The notes beneath the pieces are model-generated. The model worked only from the letters and a program-made list of their open reading frames with translations, searched no databases and was not told the origin of the DNA. From the NCBI RefSeq assembly GCF_000969905.1, contig NZ_CP009520.1, positions 1,178,001 to 1,242,000 of the forward strand: a stretch of DNA of 64,000 nucleotides. Reading direction: 5' to 3'. A program made the translations under genes and the position numbers. Positions 54,269 through 62,485 of the stretch are shown piece after piece. Positions within the stretch are counted from its first letter, which is position 1. Each line of letters opens with the position of its first letter. Source of the stretch: Methanosarcina vacuolata Z-761. GTDB lineage: Archaea; Halobacteriota; Methanosarcinia; Methanosarcinales; Methanosarcinaceae.

Positions 54269-55246
54269 TTAAGAGTAGTTAACCTCTACGCCAAGGATTT
54301 CTTTCTCTCCTGCAAAAACATCCCGTGCGATCTCGGCACAGCCTATTGCAGCATGCCACTTTCCAAGGCACTGACATTCTTGCCCCAGATGTGCACGGAT
54401 TTTTTTCTGCACATATTCGAATTCGCCTACGGACCCTGCAAGAAAAACCTCTCCGATTGTTCCATAGTCCTTAAGAAGAAGCTGCATTGACGCAATTTCC
54501 ATGGCTGCAAACAGCGAAATAGTATCAAGGGCCAGGAGGGCAGGCCTTTCTTCTTTTTCGGCTGCAAGGAAGAGTTCTTCCCGATCTTTATATGGAGTCA
54601 TTTTCAGAGCTCCGGCTTCCATAAAAGCCTGGTTGGCGGTAAAGTGCCCGTAATCCACGTCCCTGATAGCTTGCAGGTCAAGGGGCCCGTGATGAACACC
54701 CGGGGCAAATATGCAAGCATCGATTGCCCCAATTACCTTCCCATCGGCAACGGCAAGAGTAACAGTGTTTGAACTTATATCGGAAACCACGAAGTTATTA
54801 TAACCAAGGCATAGGATATGGTAAGCAATTCCCAGTTTTTCGGGACTTGTAAGATGGGAAAACACCTTCATTCTGGAATCGACTTTGCTCTCCGTATGAA
54901 GGCCAGGGATTGCTATTGCCGGGATTCCGGAGTTCCGAATGGCATCAAAAACTCTTGTGCCCCCTCCTGTCTTTTTTCCCGCCCCTTCAATACTCTTGAG
55001 CCCTCTTCCTTCAAGGTTTCTAACATCCTTAATTGTGGAAAAACCGTCTCCCATCGAGTACGTCAGTGCAATAAGGTCGATTGTCTCACGCCGAATTCCA
55101 AAATGCTCCTCAAGCGAGGTCAAAATCTCATTTTCGGACATGGCTGCTGCCTCAGCCCTCTCAAGCTCAAAGGTAAGGGTATTTTCCCCTTCGATGAAAG
55201 CAAAACGCATTGCAGTGGTGCCATGATCAATCCCTATAAAAGCCAA
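54269..55246 (-). CDS. Methanogenesis marker protein 12
   Basis: 325 residues of an actin-like ATPase/BadF-type fold: AFIGIDHGTTAMRFAFIEG at the N terminus (phosphate 1 motif), LALTYSMGDGFS, AGKKTGGGTRVFDAI, the phosphate 2 segment FVVSDISSNTVTLAVADG, and EVFLAGSVGEF for adenosine binding. This family is found in methanogens; its task is unknown. TTG start with AGGT about 3 nt and GGAGAG about 11 nt before it. It lies 23 bp downstream of the DUF2103 gene. Confidence 0.85.
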   Translation of the reverse strand: MAFIGIDHGTTAMRFAFIEGENTLTFELERAEAAAMSENEILTSLEEHFGIRRETIDLIALTYSMGDGFSTIKDVRNLEGRGLKSIEGAGKKTGGGTRVFDAIRNSGIPAIAIPGLHTESKVDSRMKVFSHLTSPEKLGIAYHILCLGYNNFVVSDISSNTVTLAVADGKVIGAIDACIFAPGVHHGPLDLQAIRDVDYGHFTANQAFMEAGALKMTPYKDREELFLAAEKEERPALLALDTISLFAAMEIASMQLLLKDYGTIGEVFLAGSVGEFEYVQKKIRAHLGQECQCLGKWHAAIGCAEIARDVFAGEKEILGVEVNYS

Positions 55247-55269
55247 TTACCTGTCTCTCCTTTAACGCC

Positions 55270-55623
55270 TCAGAGGGCAGTTTTCAAGATTTCATTCAGT
55301 TCATTCATAATTCTATCTCCCTCTTCAGCGGTCCCAACTGTTGTTACCAGTCTTATTTCCTGAAAACTTCTGCCTTCAGAGAGCAATAGCCTCAAGTTCC
55401 CTCTCGCATCCGCACGCAGTACTTTCCCAGTGAGGCTGCCTCCAGCAATGCCTTTTACGGAAATTACGGTTGGGATTACCTTTTTTACTTCAGGGTGCTG
55501 GCTCACAAGCTTTACAAGTTTTTTACCAGCCCTTCCCCCAATAATTGTTGTATGAGCTCCACCAAGCTTATTTTTTGAGGAACTTTGTGCATTTTCCTGT
55601 AATTTAATTTTATTTTCAGTCAT
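55270..55623 (-). CDS. DUF2103 domain protein
   Basis: About 117 residues. The domain core is LGGAHTTIIGGRAGKKLVKL, then a KV-IPTVISVKGIAGGS part, RADARGNLRLLLSEGR and a C-terminal EIRLVTTVGTAEEGDR helix. Described as a predicted metal-binding family, role unknown. The frame is open to 55695, but a TATA-like AAATATAAA lies at about 55677-55685, so transcription should start near 55655; the ATG at 55623 is chosen, and a GTG at 55656 (leaderless) or a TTG at 55632 are alternatives. It precedes methanogenesis marker 12. Confidence 0.72.
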   Translation of the reverse strand: MTENKIKLQENAQSSSKNKLGGAHTTIIGGRAGKKLVKLVSQHPEVKKVIPTVISVKGIAGGSLTGKVLRADARGNLRLLLSEGRSFQEIRLVTTVGTAEEGDRIMNELNEILKTAL

Positions 55624-55891
55624 TGTAGTCAAATCGGTAACCTGTTTCTCTGGCACCTTTTTCCTTTTCTTATTTATTGTTTTTATATTTATCACGTATA
55701 TCTATTTATCTGGTCAGAATCTCAAAGAAGTGGTTCAGACTATAAACCTTCTTATCAAGGTTTTGTCCTGAAGCCAGAAGCTGTAAAAAGAAGATCTCCA
55801 GAATCCCAGGAACACAAATACTCCAGATTCTGGATAATTTCGTTTTTCTCTAAAAACGCTTTTTTTGTGAAAGTCCGTTTTTTCGTTAAAA

Positions 55892-56329
55892 TCAGATCTT
55901 TTCAAGTTCCTTCATGCTTATGAGCTTGATGCCTTCTTCTTCAAGTGTTTGAATTGCCTTTTCAATGTCGTTGACCCTGACTATTAAAAGGGCTTTCTGA
56001 TCCCTGGTGACAAAGGCATATGCATAGTCAATGTTGATCTTGACTTTTCCGAACACTTCTGCAATACGGGACATGCTGCCAGGGACATCATCCATTTCGA
56101 TTCCCAGAACATTGGTTTCGGAAACGGTAAATCCTGCATCATGGAGTATGCTGTGAGCATAGTCGGACCTGTCCACAACCATGCGAATTATTCCGAAGTC
56201 TCCGGACTCGGCAATGGTAAATGCCCTGATATTTATGCCGGCGCTTTTCAGTTTATTTGCGACGTTTGCAAGTCTGCCAGGTTTATTTTCCGCAAAAAGG
56301 GAAATCTGCTTTATAATTTTGTCATCCAT
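55892..56329 (-). CDS. Two-ACT-domain protein
   Basis: 145 residues with two consecutive ACT domains. The first starts KQISLFAENKPGRLANVANK, the second around VLGIEMDDVPGSMSRIAEVF. ACT domains bind amino acids or similar ligands. Genes of this kind commonly sit beside phenylacetate-CoA ligase genes, as here (the ligase gene is upstream on the same strand), suggesting a regulatory partner. ATG 56329 has GGGTG 6 nt upstream; an ATG four codons earlier is possible. Confidence 0.83.
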   Translation of the reverse strand: MDDKIIKQISLFAENKPGRLANVANKLKSAGINIRAFTIAESGDFGIIRMVVDRSDYAHSILHDAGFTVSETNVLGIEMDDVPGSMSRIAEVFGKVKINIDYAYAFVTRDQKALLIVRVNDIEKAIQTLEEEGIKLISMKELEKI

Positions 56330-56727
56330 TCCAGCACCCATGTCCTTATATTGCTTGTTCTTTGTCCTTATACTGTTTATTCATATTCTCTCTTACTATT
56401 TTTTATAGTCTTCTTACCAGAGTATAATATAAGTCTCGATGTCAAGTAACATCTCCATATCAAATATAATATAGTCTCTATGTATACTTTAAGCTTACAT
56501 ACAGTTTTTAAGCTTATAACCAGTTATAATCAATTCAGCAGTAAATCGCCTTATTTAGAGTCCTATTTAGAGTGTTATTTACTGATATTGTTCTTGTATA
56601 TAATCTAAATCTTTTCTGTACTGGCTATTTTATTCTTCACTGGCTATTTTATATTATATCTGATAACTTTACTTTATTCTGGCTCAGCATGGTAACAGAA
56701 ACTCGAGAGATTGTCCCCAGAAAAGTG
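56330..56727. other. Spacer upstream of the ACT-domain gene
   Basis: About 400 AT-rich bases with short iterations (ATATAATATAGTCTC, GTTATTTACTG) and no gene. It contains the ACT-gene promoter. Confidence 0.4.
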
Positions 56728-56758
56728 AAACCTGCAGAATAGTAATATTTGCAGGTTT
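56728..56758 (-). terminator. Hairpin downstream of the phenylacetate-CoA ligase gene
   Basis: AAACCTGCA (56728-56736) pairs with TGCAGGTTT (56750-56758), 9 bp and a 13-nt loop, about 21 bp after the ligase stop. This fits a terminator. Confidence 0.65.
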
Positions 56759-56779
56759 TGTTTTCGCTCTTTGAAGCTT

Positions 56780-58084
56780 TCAAATCTTTCTCTTGTCGAT
56801 AACTTTCTTTGATTTTCCTTCAGAACGGGGCAGAGAGCCGTGCTCCACCAGTTCCACCTCGACTGCAAGATTCAGTACGCTTTTAAGTGCGCTCGAAATC
56901 TTCTTTTTAAGTGCCATCATGTCTGACATTTTATCGCTAAAGGCAGACTCATGCATTTCGATCTGGACTTTCATGGAGTCAAGGGGTCCAATCCTGTCTA
57001 CAATGATCATGAAATGGTTTCCTACTTCAGGAATCTTCATAAGGACCGATTCTACCTGTCCTGGGAACACATTGATTCCGCGCACGATAATCATATCATC
57101 CGAACGCCCACTGATGCGTGTAATCCTTGGATGGGTTCTTCCGCACACACAGGGCTCCGAAAGCTTTCGGGTAAGGTCCCGTACTCTGTAACGGATTAAA
57201 GGAAGAGCTTCTTTATTAAGAGTAGTGATTACGAGTTCCCCAATCTCGCCATCAGGAACAGGCTCACCTGTTTCGGGATTAATAATCTCAACAAGGAACT
57301 TGTCTGCCCAGATATGAATTCCGCACTGTTCCGAGCATTCGGTAAAGAGAGGACCGCTCATTTCTGACGTCCCGTAAATATCAATAGCTTTAATCCCTGA
57401 TTCGTCTTCTATACGTTTTTTGAGTTCTTCGGACCAGGGCTCGGCCCCGAAAAATCCCATTTTTAATTTAGTATCGTCCCTGATACTAATACCTTCTTTC
57501 CTTGCAGTCTCAATCATATAAAGGAAGTAAGAAGGCGTGCAGGCTATAGCAGTGACGTCAAGGTCTCTCATAAGCTCAAGCTGGCGCTCGGTGTTTCCGG
57601 AGCTTGTAGGAAGTACGGTTGCGCCCAGTTTTTCGCTTCCGTAATGAGCACCAAGCCCACCTGTAAAAAGTCCGTACCCGTAACTTACCTGAAGGATATC
57701 ATTTTTTCCCATTCCAACAGAAGTAAATCCTCGTGCAAGGGACTCTGCCCACTCATCAATGTCATTCTGGGTATATCCTACGACTATTGGTTTGCCTGTT
57801 GTACCTGAAGAAGCGTGGAAACGGGCGAGTTTTGAGTTCGGGACGCAAAACATACCAGTTGGATAGGTATCTCTGAGATCCTGTTTAACTGTAAAAGGTA
57901 ACTTCCTGATATCTTCAAGAGTTTGGATGTCTTCCGGCTTAACCCCGTGTTCATCAAACTTTTTTCTATAAAAAGGAGAGTTTTCATACACATAATGTAC
58001 AAGTTGCTTCAACTTTTCTTCCTGCAGCTTATTCAAATCCACTACAGGCATTGTCTCTATCTCAGGATCCCAGTATTCTGGCAT
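56780..58084 (-). CDS. Phenylacetate-CoA ligase family enzyme (AMP-forming)
   Basis: 434 residues, the usual length. MPEYWDPEIETMPVVDLNKL start, the phosphate loop ARFHASSGTTGKPIVVGYTQ, IDIYGTSEMSGPLFTECSEQ, PLIRYRVRDLTR and the late GRSDDMIIVRGINVFPGQVE with the C-terminal catalytic lysine in EGKSKKVIDKR. It adenylates arylacetates and transfers them to CoA; in archaea it is linked to aryl-pyruvate metabolism. ATG 58084 has GAGTGTG upstream; a start 17 codons earlier (58135) is less likely. Confidence 0.92.
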   Translation of the reverse strand: MPEYWDPEIETMPVVDLNKLQEEKLKQLVHYVYENSPFYRKKFDEHGVKPEDIQTLEDIRKLPFTVKQDLRDTYPTGMFCVPNSKLARFHASSGTTGKPIVVGYTQNDIDEWAESLARGFTSVGMGKNDILQVSYGYGLFTGGLGAHYGSEKLGATVLPTSSGNTERQLELMRDLDVTAIACTPSYFLYMIETARKEGISIRDDTKLKMGFFGAEPWSEELKKRIEDESGIKAIDIYGTSEMSGPLFTECSEQCGIHIWADKFLVEIINPETGEPVPDGEIGELVITTLNKEALPLIRYRVRDLTRKLSEPCVCGRTHPRITRISGRSDDMIIVRGINVFPGQVESVLMKIPEVGNHFMIIVDRIGPLDSMKVQIEMHESAFSDKMSDMMALKKKISSALKSVLNLAVEVELVEHGSLPRSEGKSKKVIDKRKI

Positions 58085-58398
58085 TTTTTCACACTCTGTA
58101 TATCTTATATTCTGGGCTCTCGATATCAGGCCCAATAGATTCTAGCTTTTTTCCTGCATATCTCATTTCATGCCGCTTTAAGGTCATGTTTCAGTTCTCT
58201 GTAATTGCTTTTTTACTCCGATTGCTTTCTTACTACGGAGTTTATTATTTTCGAGTTTATTATTTTCAAAGGAGATATACTTCCGGCAAATATAATATGA
58301 AGATTAGCTGGAGTAATATGAAGTTTAAGCTAGATTCTCATATAAATAAGCTGTTAGGACGAAAAAAGATTTTATAAGTAAAACTAAAAGTTTTACCA

Positions 58399-58601
58399 GA
58401 TGCAATTCCCTGATGCAATTCCCCGATGCAATGGCAGTGTGCCAATTATTCTGTAAAATCACAAATCTCAAAAAATTGCAGGGTCGAAAATTCTATATCG
58501 GAAGATCAATTTTCTCCATTGTACGCAAAAAATTGACTTCAAATTTACAGCAAATTTGAGACACTGCCGATGCAATTCCCCGATGCAATTCCCCGATGCA
58601 A
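58399..58601. repeat. 13-bp tandem array interrupted by a MITE-like element
   Basis: Units GATGCAATTCCCC (13 bp) start at 58399, 58412 and 58425, and again at 58569, 58582 and 58595. The element 58433-58568 interrupts the array within the third unit. Confidence 0.85.
58433..58568. mobile_element. 136-bp MITE-like element with 8-bp target duplication
   Basis: Terminal inverted repeats start GGCAGTGT and end ACACTGCC, continuing imperfectly for about 25 bp. The direct flanks are GATGCAAT (58425-58432 and 58569-58576). Removing the element with one flank restores the 13-bp array in exact register. It has no coding capacity. The TIR type and 8-bp duplication resemble IS4/IS1634-type elements, but the parent is not in the window. 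Confidence 0.75.
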
Positions 58602-58682
58602 TTACCAGATCAGTTATCGAACTCTGGTCATATGAAACAAAATAAGATTTTAATTATACTACGAATTAAGGGATTTTTGAAG

Positions 58683-58790
58683 TATATTCTGAAAAATGAA
58701 CCCATTTTGGTTATATTCTAAAAAATGAACCTATTTTGGTTATATTCTAAAAAATGAACCTATTTTGGTTATATTCTGAAAAAGAAAACT
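58683..58790. repeat. 29-bp tandem repeat, about 3.7 copies
   Basis: Units of TATATTCTRAAAAATGAAC followed by CYATTTTGGT, starting near 58683, 58712, 58741 and 58770 (the last partial). It ends about 20 bp before the stop of the minus-strand DHH gene. The full spacer 58085-58808 otherwise holds the promoter of the ligase gene and the 13-bp array. Confidence 0.88.
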
Positions 58791-58808
58791 TTGTTTTACT
58801 TTAAGAAA

Positions 58809-59816
58809 TCACTCATTTTCAAACTCTTCGATATCATCTTCAAAAGAGATCTCTTTTGATGTTCCTCCAAGAGAAGCTTCAAGAATCTTCTTTGTTCTTT
58901 CCCTGCATTTATCCAGCACTTCTTTCATATCACCGATCACATCGATTCCGGCAGCTCCGGAATGTCCGCCGCCTGTACCGTTGTACTCGTTACTTATATC
59001 TTCCATTAGCTGGCCAAGGTTGACCCCGGCACTTACGGCGTCACGCTTTGCTCTTGCACTTATCCTGACGCTTTCACCTTTGGATGTGCCAACAAAAGCG
59101 ACATCTGCACCGATATTAATGAGCATGGAAGATGCAGAACCTCCGAAAGAGCTGACATGGGAAGATGCTATCAACATATCCTGTACTCTATCGAGCTCGA
59201 GGCGGCTTGCGGCTTTCAGGATAGCTATGCGCATTGAAATATCCTGTGGGGTAGCAGCCATAAGATCCAGCACTTCCCCATACTCAACGCCGCTATCCTC
59301 TATAATTTTGGATACTACCCGGAACGTATCTGCCGATGCATGTTTGAAATGCCCGGTATCCGTTACGATTCCTGTGAGCATCCCGATTCCCACGCGCCGG
59401 TTAATAGGTGCTCCCATTGCTTTTAAGATATTGTAAACTATTTCTACGGTAGAGGTACTGTTCCTGTGCAGGTAGAATTCGGCATTTTCTGTCAGAGCAG
59501 TAGTTGTATGATGATCGATAACGCAATACCTGGTAAGTTCTAGGTCATTTAATTGTGCTTTTGTGGAGGTATCAACCACAACGACAAAACCGTAATCAGC
59601 CGGATTGGGTATATCAACAACCTCAATGCCAAGTCTCTCTATAAGCACAGCAGCTACACGGTTGCAGCCGTCCACAAGTCCGACAGTGCCTCCAATAGCT
59701 TCGGAAAGAGCAAAAGCACTGCTAACCGCGTCCGGATCTGCATTCCGGTGACACAAATATAAAATATTTCGATAGTCAAGGAGCCGGTTGAAAAACTCCG
59801 CTTCATTAACTTCCAT
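58809..59816 (-). CDS. DHH-family phosphoesterase
   Basis: 335 residues. DHH domain: ILYLCHRNADPDAVSSAFAL, VVVVDTSTKAQLNDLE, YCVIDHHTTTALTENA and LTGIVTDTGHF, all metal-binding. DHHA1 domain with YNGTGGGHSGAAGIDVIGDM near the end. The family includes nanoRNase/pAp phosphatases and related exonucleases. The acidic C-terminal tail (FEDDIEEFENE) is short. Substrate not fixed. ATG 59816 is the only good start. Confidence 0.92.
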   Translation of the reverse strand: MEVNEAEFFNRLLDYRNILYLCHRNADPDAVSSAFALSEAIGGTVGLVDGCNRVAAVLIERLGIEVVDIPNPADYGFVVVVDTSTKAQLNDLELTRYCVIDHHTTTALTENAEFYLHRNSTSTVEIVYNILKAMGAPINRRVGIGMLTGIVTDTGHFKHASADTFRVVSKIIEDSGVEYGEVLDLMAATPQDISMRIAILKAASRLELDRVQDMLIASSHVSSFGGSASSMLINIGADVAFVGTSKGESVRISARAKRDAVSAGVNLGQLMEDISNEYNGTGGGHSGAAGIDVIGDMKEVLDKCRERTKKILEASLGGTSKEISFEDDIEEFENE

Positions 59817-59956
59817 TGTCCACTCTGGCTATCGTTTTTATAGATATTGATCTCCCTGGATTCAAGAATTTCGAGATTTCGGCATGGCTTATTTTATGAG
59901 TTTTGGCAAAGCTATAATTTATTTAATATTCCTTTATGCTGGAATAAAAAATAAAA

Positions 59957-60310
59957 TTATTGTGCTCTGGCGCCTAAAGCCTGCTGAATCTGCTCTTGAA
60001 GCTGTTTAAAGCGAGATGTGAGCCTTTCTTCCTGCCTGGAAATGGACTGAAGCCTGAGTGAGAGTGTTTCTTCCCTGTCTTTCAATTTTGTAATGGACTC
60101 TTCCTTGCTCGTTTTTATTACTAACTCCCCTACATTGCGGTAGACTACTGCATCGTCAGTAAGTCTATCTAATTCGTCCAGAGCCATCTTTGACTCTTTT
60201 TGCATAGCTTCAATCTGTGATTTTTGCATAGCCAGAGCCTGTATCTGCTGCTGTATCTGCTGAAGCTGTGCTATCTGATTCTGAACTTGAGGAGGTAATT
60301 CTGCGGTCAT
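59957..60310 (-). CDS. pfdB: Prefoldin beta subunit
   Basis: 117 residues: a long N-terminal coiled-coil helix (PPQVQNQIAQLQQIQQQIQA), the beta-hairpin centre (DDAVVYRNVGELVIKTSKEE) and a C-terminal coiled coil (LTSRFKQLQEQIQQALGAR). It forms the hexameric prefoldin with alpha subunits and hands unfolded proteins to the thermosome. Upstream (about 60460-60473) lies a TATA-like box on the minus strand. In several archaea a KEOPS gene precedes pfdB; here it does not. Confidence 0.95.
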   Translation of the reverse strand: MTAELPPQVQNQIAQLQQIQQQIQALAMQKSQIEAMQKESKMALDELDRLTDDAVVYRNVGELVIKTSKEESITKLKDREETLSLRLQSISRQEERLTSRFKQLQEQIQQALGARAQ

Positions 60311-60470
60311 ATGATTTTCACCTGAGTCCTCAATAAACCTAAAGGGATTTTAATGTTTCTGTTACAGCTTTCGAAAAGTTTCCCTTCGCCATTGAAATTA
60401 ATCTGGAGCCCTCCTGCCAGAAACTCAAATAACAGATTAATCCTAAATACCAAACAGTATAATATTTATT

Positions 60471-60562
60471 GATCTGAAGGATATCTGAGTATAAATGATC
60501 TGAAGGATATCTGAAGTATAAAATGATCTGAAGGTTATCTGAAGGATATCTGAAGTATAAAT
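60471..60562. repeat. Short GATCTGAAGGATATCTGA repeat
   Basis: Three to four irregular units of GATCTGAAGGATATCTGA with AGTATAAATG linkers (spacing 25 to 29 bp, one unit shortened). It lies in the divergent spacer between pfdB and the M42 peptidase gene and next to the pfdB TATA box. Confidence 0.8.
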
Positions 60563-60804
60563 GGCTGGTTAATCTCCAACTCGATGGTCTAAAGAGAAAA
60601 TTGCTTGAGAAGGAATAATTATAAAAGAACCGTTTATCAAAAAGAGACCATAAAAAACCATTTATCAAAGAGTTGTTGTAAAAAAACCATATAATAAAGG
60701 GGAATAATAAGGGGATAATTATAATTAACCTTATTAAATTATGATTGGTCTCATTAAGATCAATTTGAACTTTAAATTTATTGATATTCAGGAGATATTC
60801 AAAG

Positions 60805-61878
60805 ATGGAAAAAGGCGGAAACCTTAGAGAGATTAAATCTCTGCTTGAAAAATTCACCAATGCACACGGGATCTCAGGCTTTGAGGATGATATTCGAGAA
60901 CTCCTTGAAAAGGAACTTGAACCCTATGTTGATACCATGCGCAGAGACTGTATGGGAAACCTTATAGCCCTCAAAAAAGGAGAAGGCCCTTCCATAATGC
61001 TGGCTGCCCATATGGACGAAATCGGGCTTATGGTCAGGTATATTGACGATAATGGCTTCCTCAGGTTTGTCGGTATCGGGGGATGGTTTGACCAGACCCT
61101 TCTTAACCAGAGAGTTGTACTTCACGGCAAAAAAGGTTCAATTCCCGGAGTCATCGGGTCCAAGCCTCCTCACGTAATGAAAGAGGAGGACAGGAAAAAG
61201 CCAGTGAAGCTGGACGATATGTTCATCGATATCGGAGCAAAAGACAGGGAAAATGCTGAGAACCTTGGAATTGAGATAGGAACGGCAGTTTCTATTGACC
61301 GGGACTTTGTGCCTCTGGCAAACGGAAAGATAACCTCAAAAGCCCTTGACAACCGTGCAGGCGTCGTTATCCTTATTGAGGTTATGAAGCGGCTTTCCAA
61401 ACATAAAATCGGAGCAAATGTCTATGCCGTAGGTACTGTCCAGGAAGAGGTAGGGTTAAAAGGTGCAAGAACCTCTGCCTTTGGGGTTTATCCGAACCTT
61501 GCGCTTGCCCTTGATACAACTATTCCTGGAGACCACCCGGGCATTACTAAAACCGATTCTTGCCTGGAAATCGGGAAAGGCCCTGTAATTACATTAGCCG
61601 ATGCGTCCGGAAGAGGCCTTATAGCTCACCCGCAGATTATTAAGTGGCTTAAGGAAACTGCCACTGAAAATGAGATCCCTTACCAGCTCGGCGTTGGTTC
61701 GGGAGGCACAACAGATGCGACCTCAATACACCTTACAAAAGAAGGTATTCCTACAGGTACAGTCAGCATAGCCACTCGATACATCCATTCACCTGTTGAG
61801 GTCCTGGATATGGCGGATATTGACGCGTGCGTTTCACTTATTGTAAAAGCAATAGAAAACGTAGGTAAATATTTCTGA
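60805..61878 (+). CDS. M42-family aminopeptidase
   Basis: 357 residues. Metal ligands and catalytic residues: MLAAHMDEIGLMVR (His and Asp), KALDNRAGVVILIE (bridging Asp), GTVQEEVGLKGAR (catalytic Glu pair), LALALDTTIPG (Asp) and ATRYIHSPVEV (His). The family forms large tetrahedral dodecamers that trim peptides released by the proteasome. ATG 60805 has CAGGAG about 11 nt upstream; an in-frame start 8 codons earlier is less likely. Confidence 0.94.
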   Translation: MEKGGNLREIKSLLEKFTNAHGISGFEDDIRELLEKELEPYVDTMRRDCMGNLIALKKGEGPSIMLAAHMDEIGLMVRYIDDNGFLRFVGIGGWFDQTLLNQRVVLHGKKGSIPGVIGSKPPHVMKEEDRKKPVKLDDMFIDIGAKDRENAENLGIEIGTAVSIDRDFVPLANGKITSKALDNRAGVVILIEVMKRLSKHKIGANVYAVGTVQEEVGLKGARTSAFGVYPNLALALDTTIPGDHPGITKTDSCLEIGKGPVITLADASGRGLIAHPQIIKWLKETATENEIPYQLGVGSGGTTDATSIHLTKEGIPTGTVSIATRYIHSPVEVLDMADIDACVSLIVKAIENVGKYF

Positions 61879-61913
61879 AGCCCTTTTGAAATAACTGCAA
61901 TAGGTAATTTTAC

Positions 61914-61962
61914 GCAAGAGTCGCATACACTTTGCTCTGTGTGTTGCGGGAAAAACTCTTGC
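61914..61962 (+). terminator. Hairpin and T tract after the M42 peptidase gene
   Basis: GCAAGAGT (61914-61921) pairs with ACTCTTGC (61955-61962), with an inner CGCATACAC/GTGTGTTGCG stem. GTTTTTCTGACTTTTTTTCC follows. This is a good terminator for the plus-strand peptidase. Confidence 0.75.
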
Positions 61963-62485
61963 AGCTTTGTTTTTCTGACTTTTTTTCCGTTTTTTTTCTG
62001 CATATAATCTGTGTTTGTCGGTGGCTCAGTCACCGGTATGAATATTTATTGTTTCAGCTTTCAAGGGGTGACTCGCTTAAGAGTGGAGCCTTAAAATGAA
62101 ACGAAAAAAGTTAAAACTGTAATTAAACATATTTCATTAAATAATTCTAAAACGGTGCTATTAAGGGCTAAATAAAATTCTTATTGTGAAACTCCAGGCA
62201 AGCTACAGAGAACAGACTTCATATATCATTTAGATACAGAGAACAGACTTCATGTATCATTTAGATACAGAGAACAGACTTCATACAGCATTTAGATGCA
62301 GAGAACAGACTTCTCATATAACATTTTATATGTTCATCAATACCGGCAAAAAGGGAAAAGCTCTTGATCCTCGATAACAACCATACATAATTAAGCTAGT
62401 ACAATTCCTGCATGTTCACATTTAACGATCCAATCAAGCGAATACGATTCCAGGTAATAATTGAATAATTCAAGGTTTGCGTAAC
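61963..62485. other. Spacer between M42 peptidase and hsdM
   Basis: About 520 bases without a gene. Contains the T tract of the terminator, the 31-bp array at 62204-62327 and the hsdM promoter region. Confidence 0.5.
62204..62327. repeat. 31-bp tandem repeat, 4 copies
   Basis: Units TACAGAGAACAGACTTCATA followed by TATCATTTAGA, starting at 62204, 62235, 62266 and 62297; the last diverges. The array ends about 160 bp before the hsdM start. Confidence 0.9.

Noticed and set aside
60339-60860. Long minus-strand open frame upstream of prefoldin beta, including a 17-codon ending MAKGNFSKAVTETLKSL
   Set aside because: The frame crosses the repeat and the start of the M42 gene, has no SD and is Phe/Tyr/Asn-rich like non-coding AT-rich DNA. 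The 17-codon end has no properly spaced SD (GGAGG is about 16 nt away).
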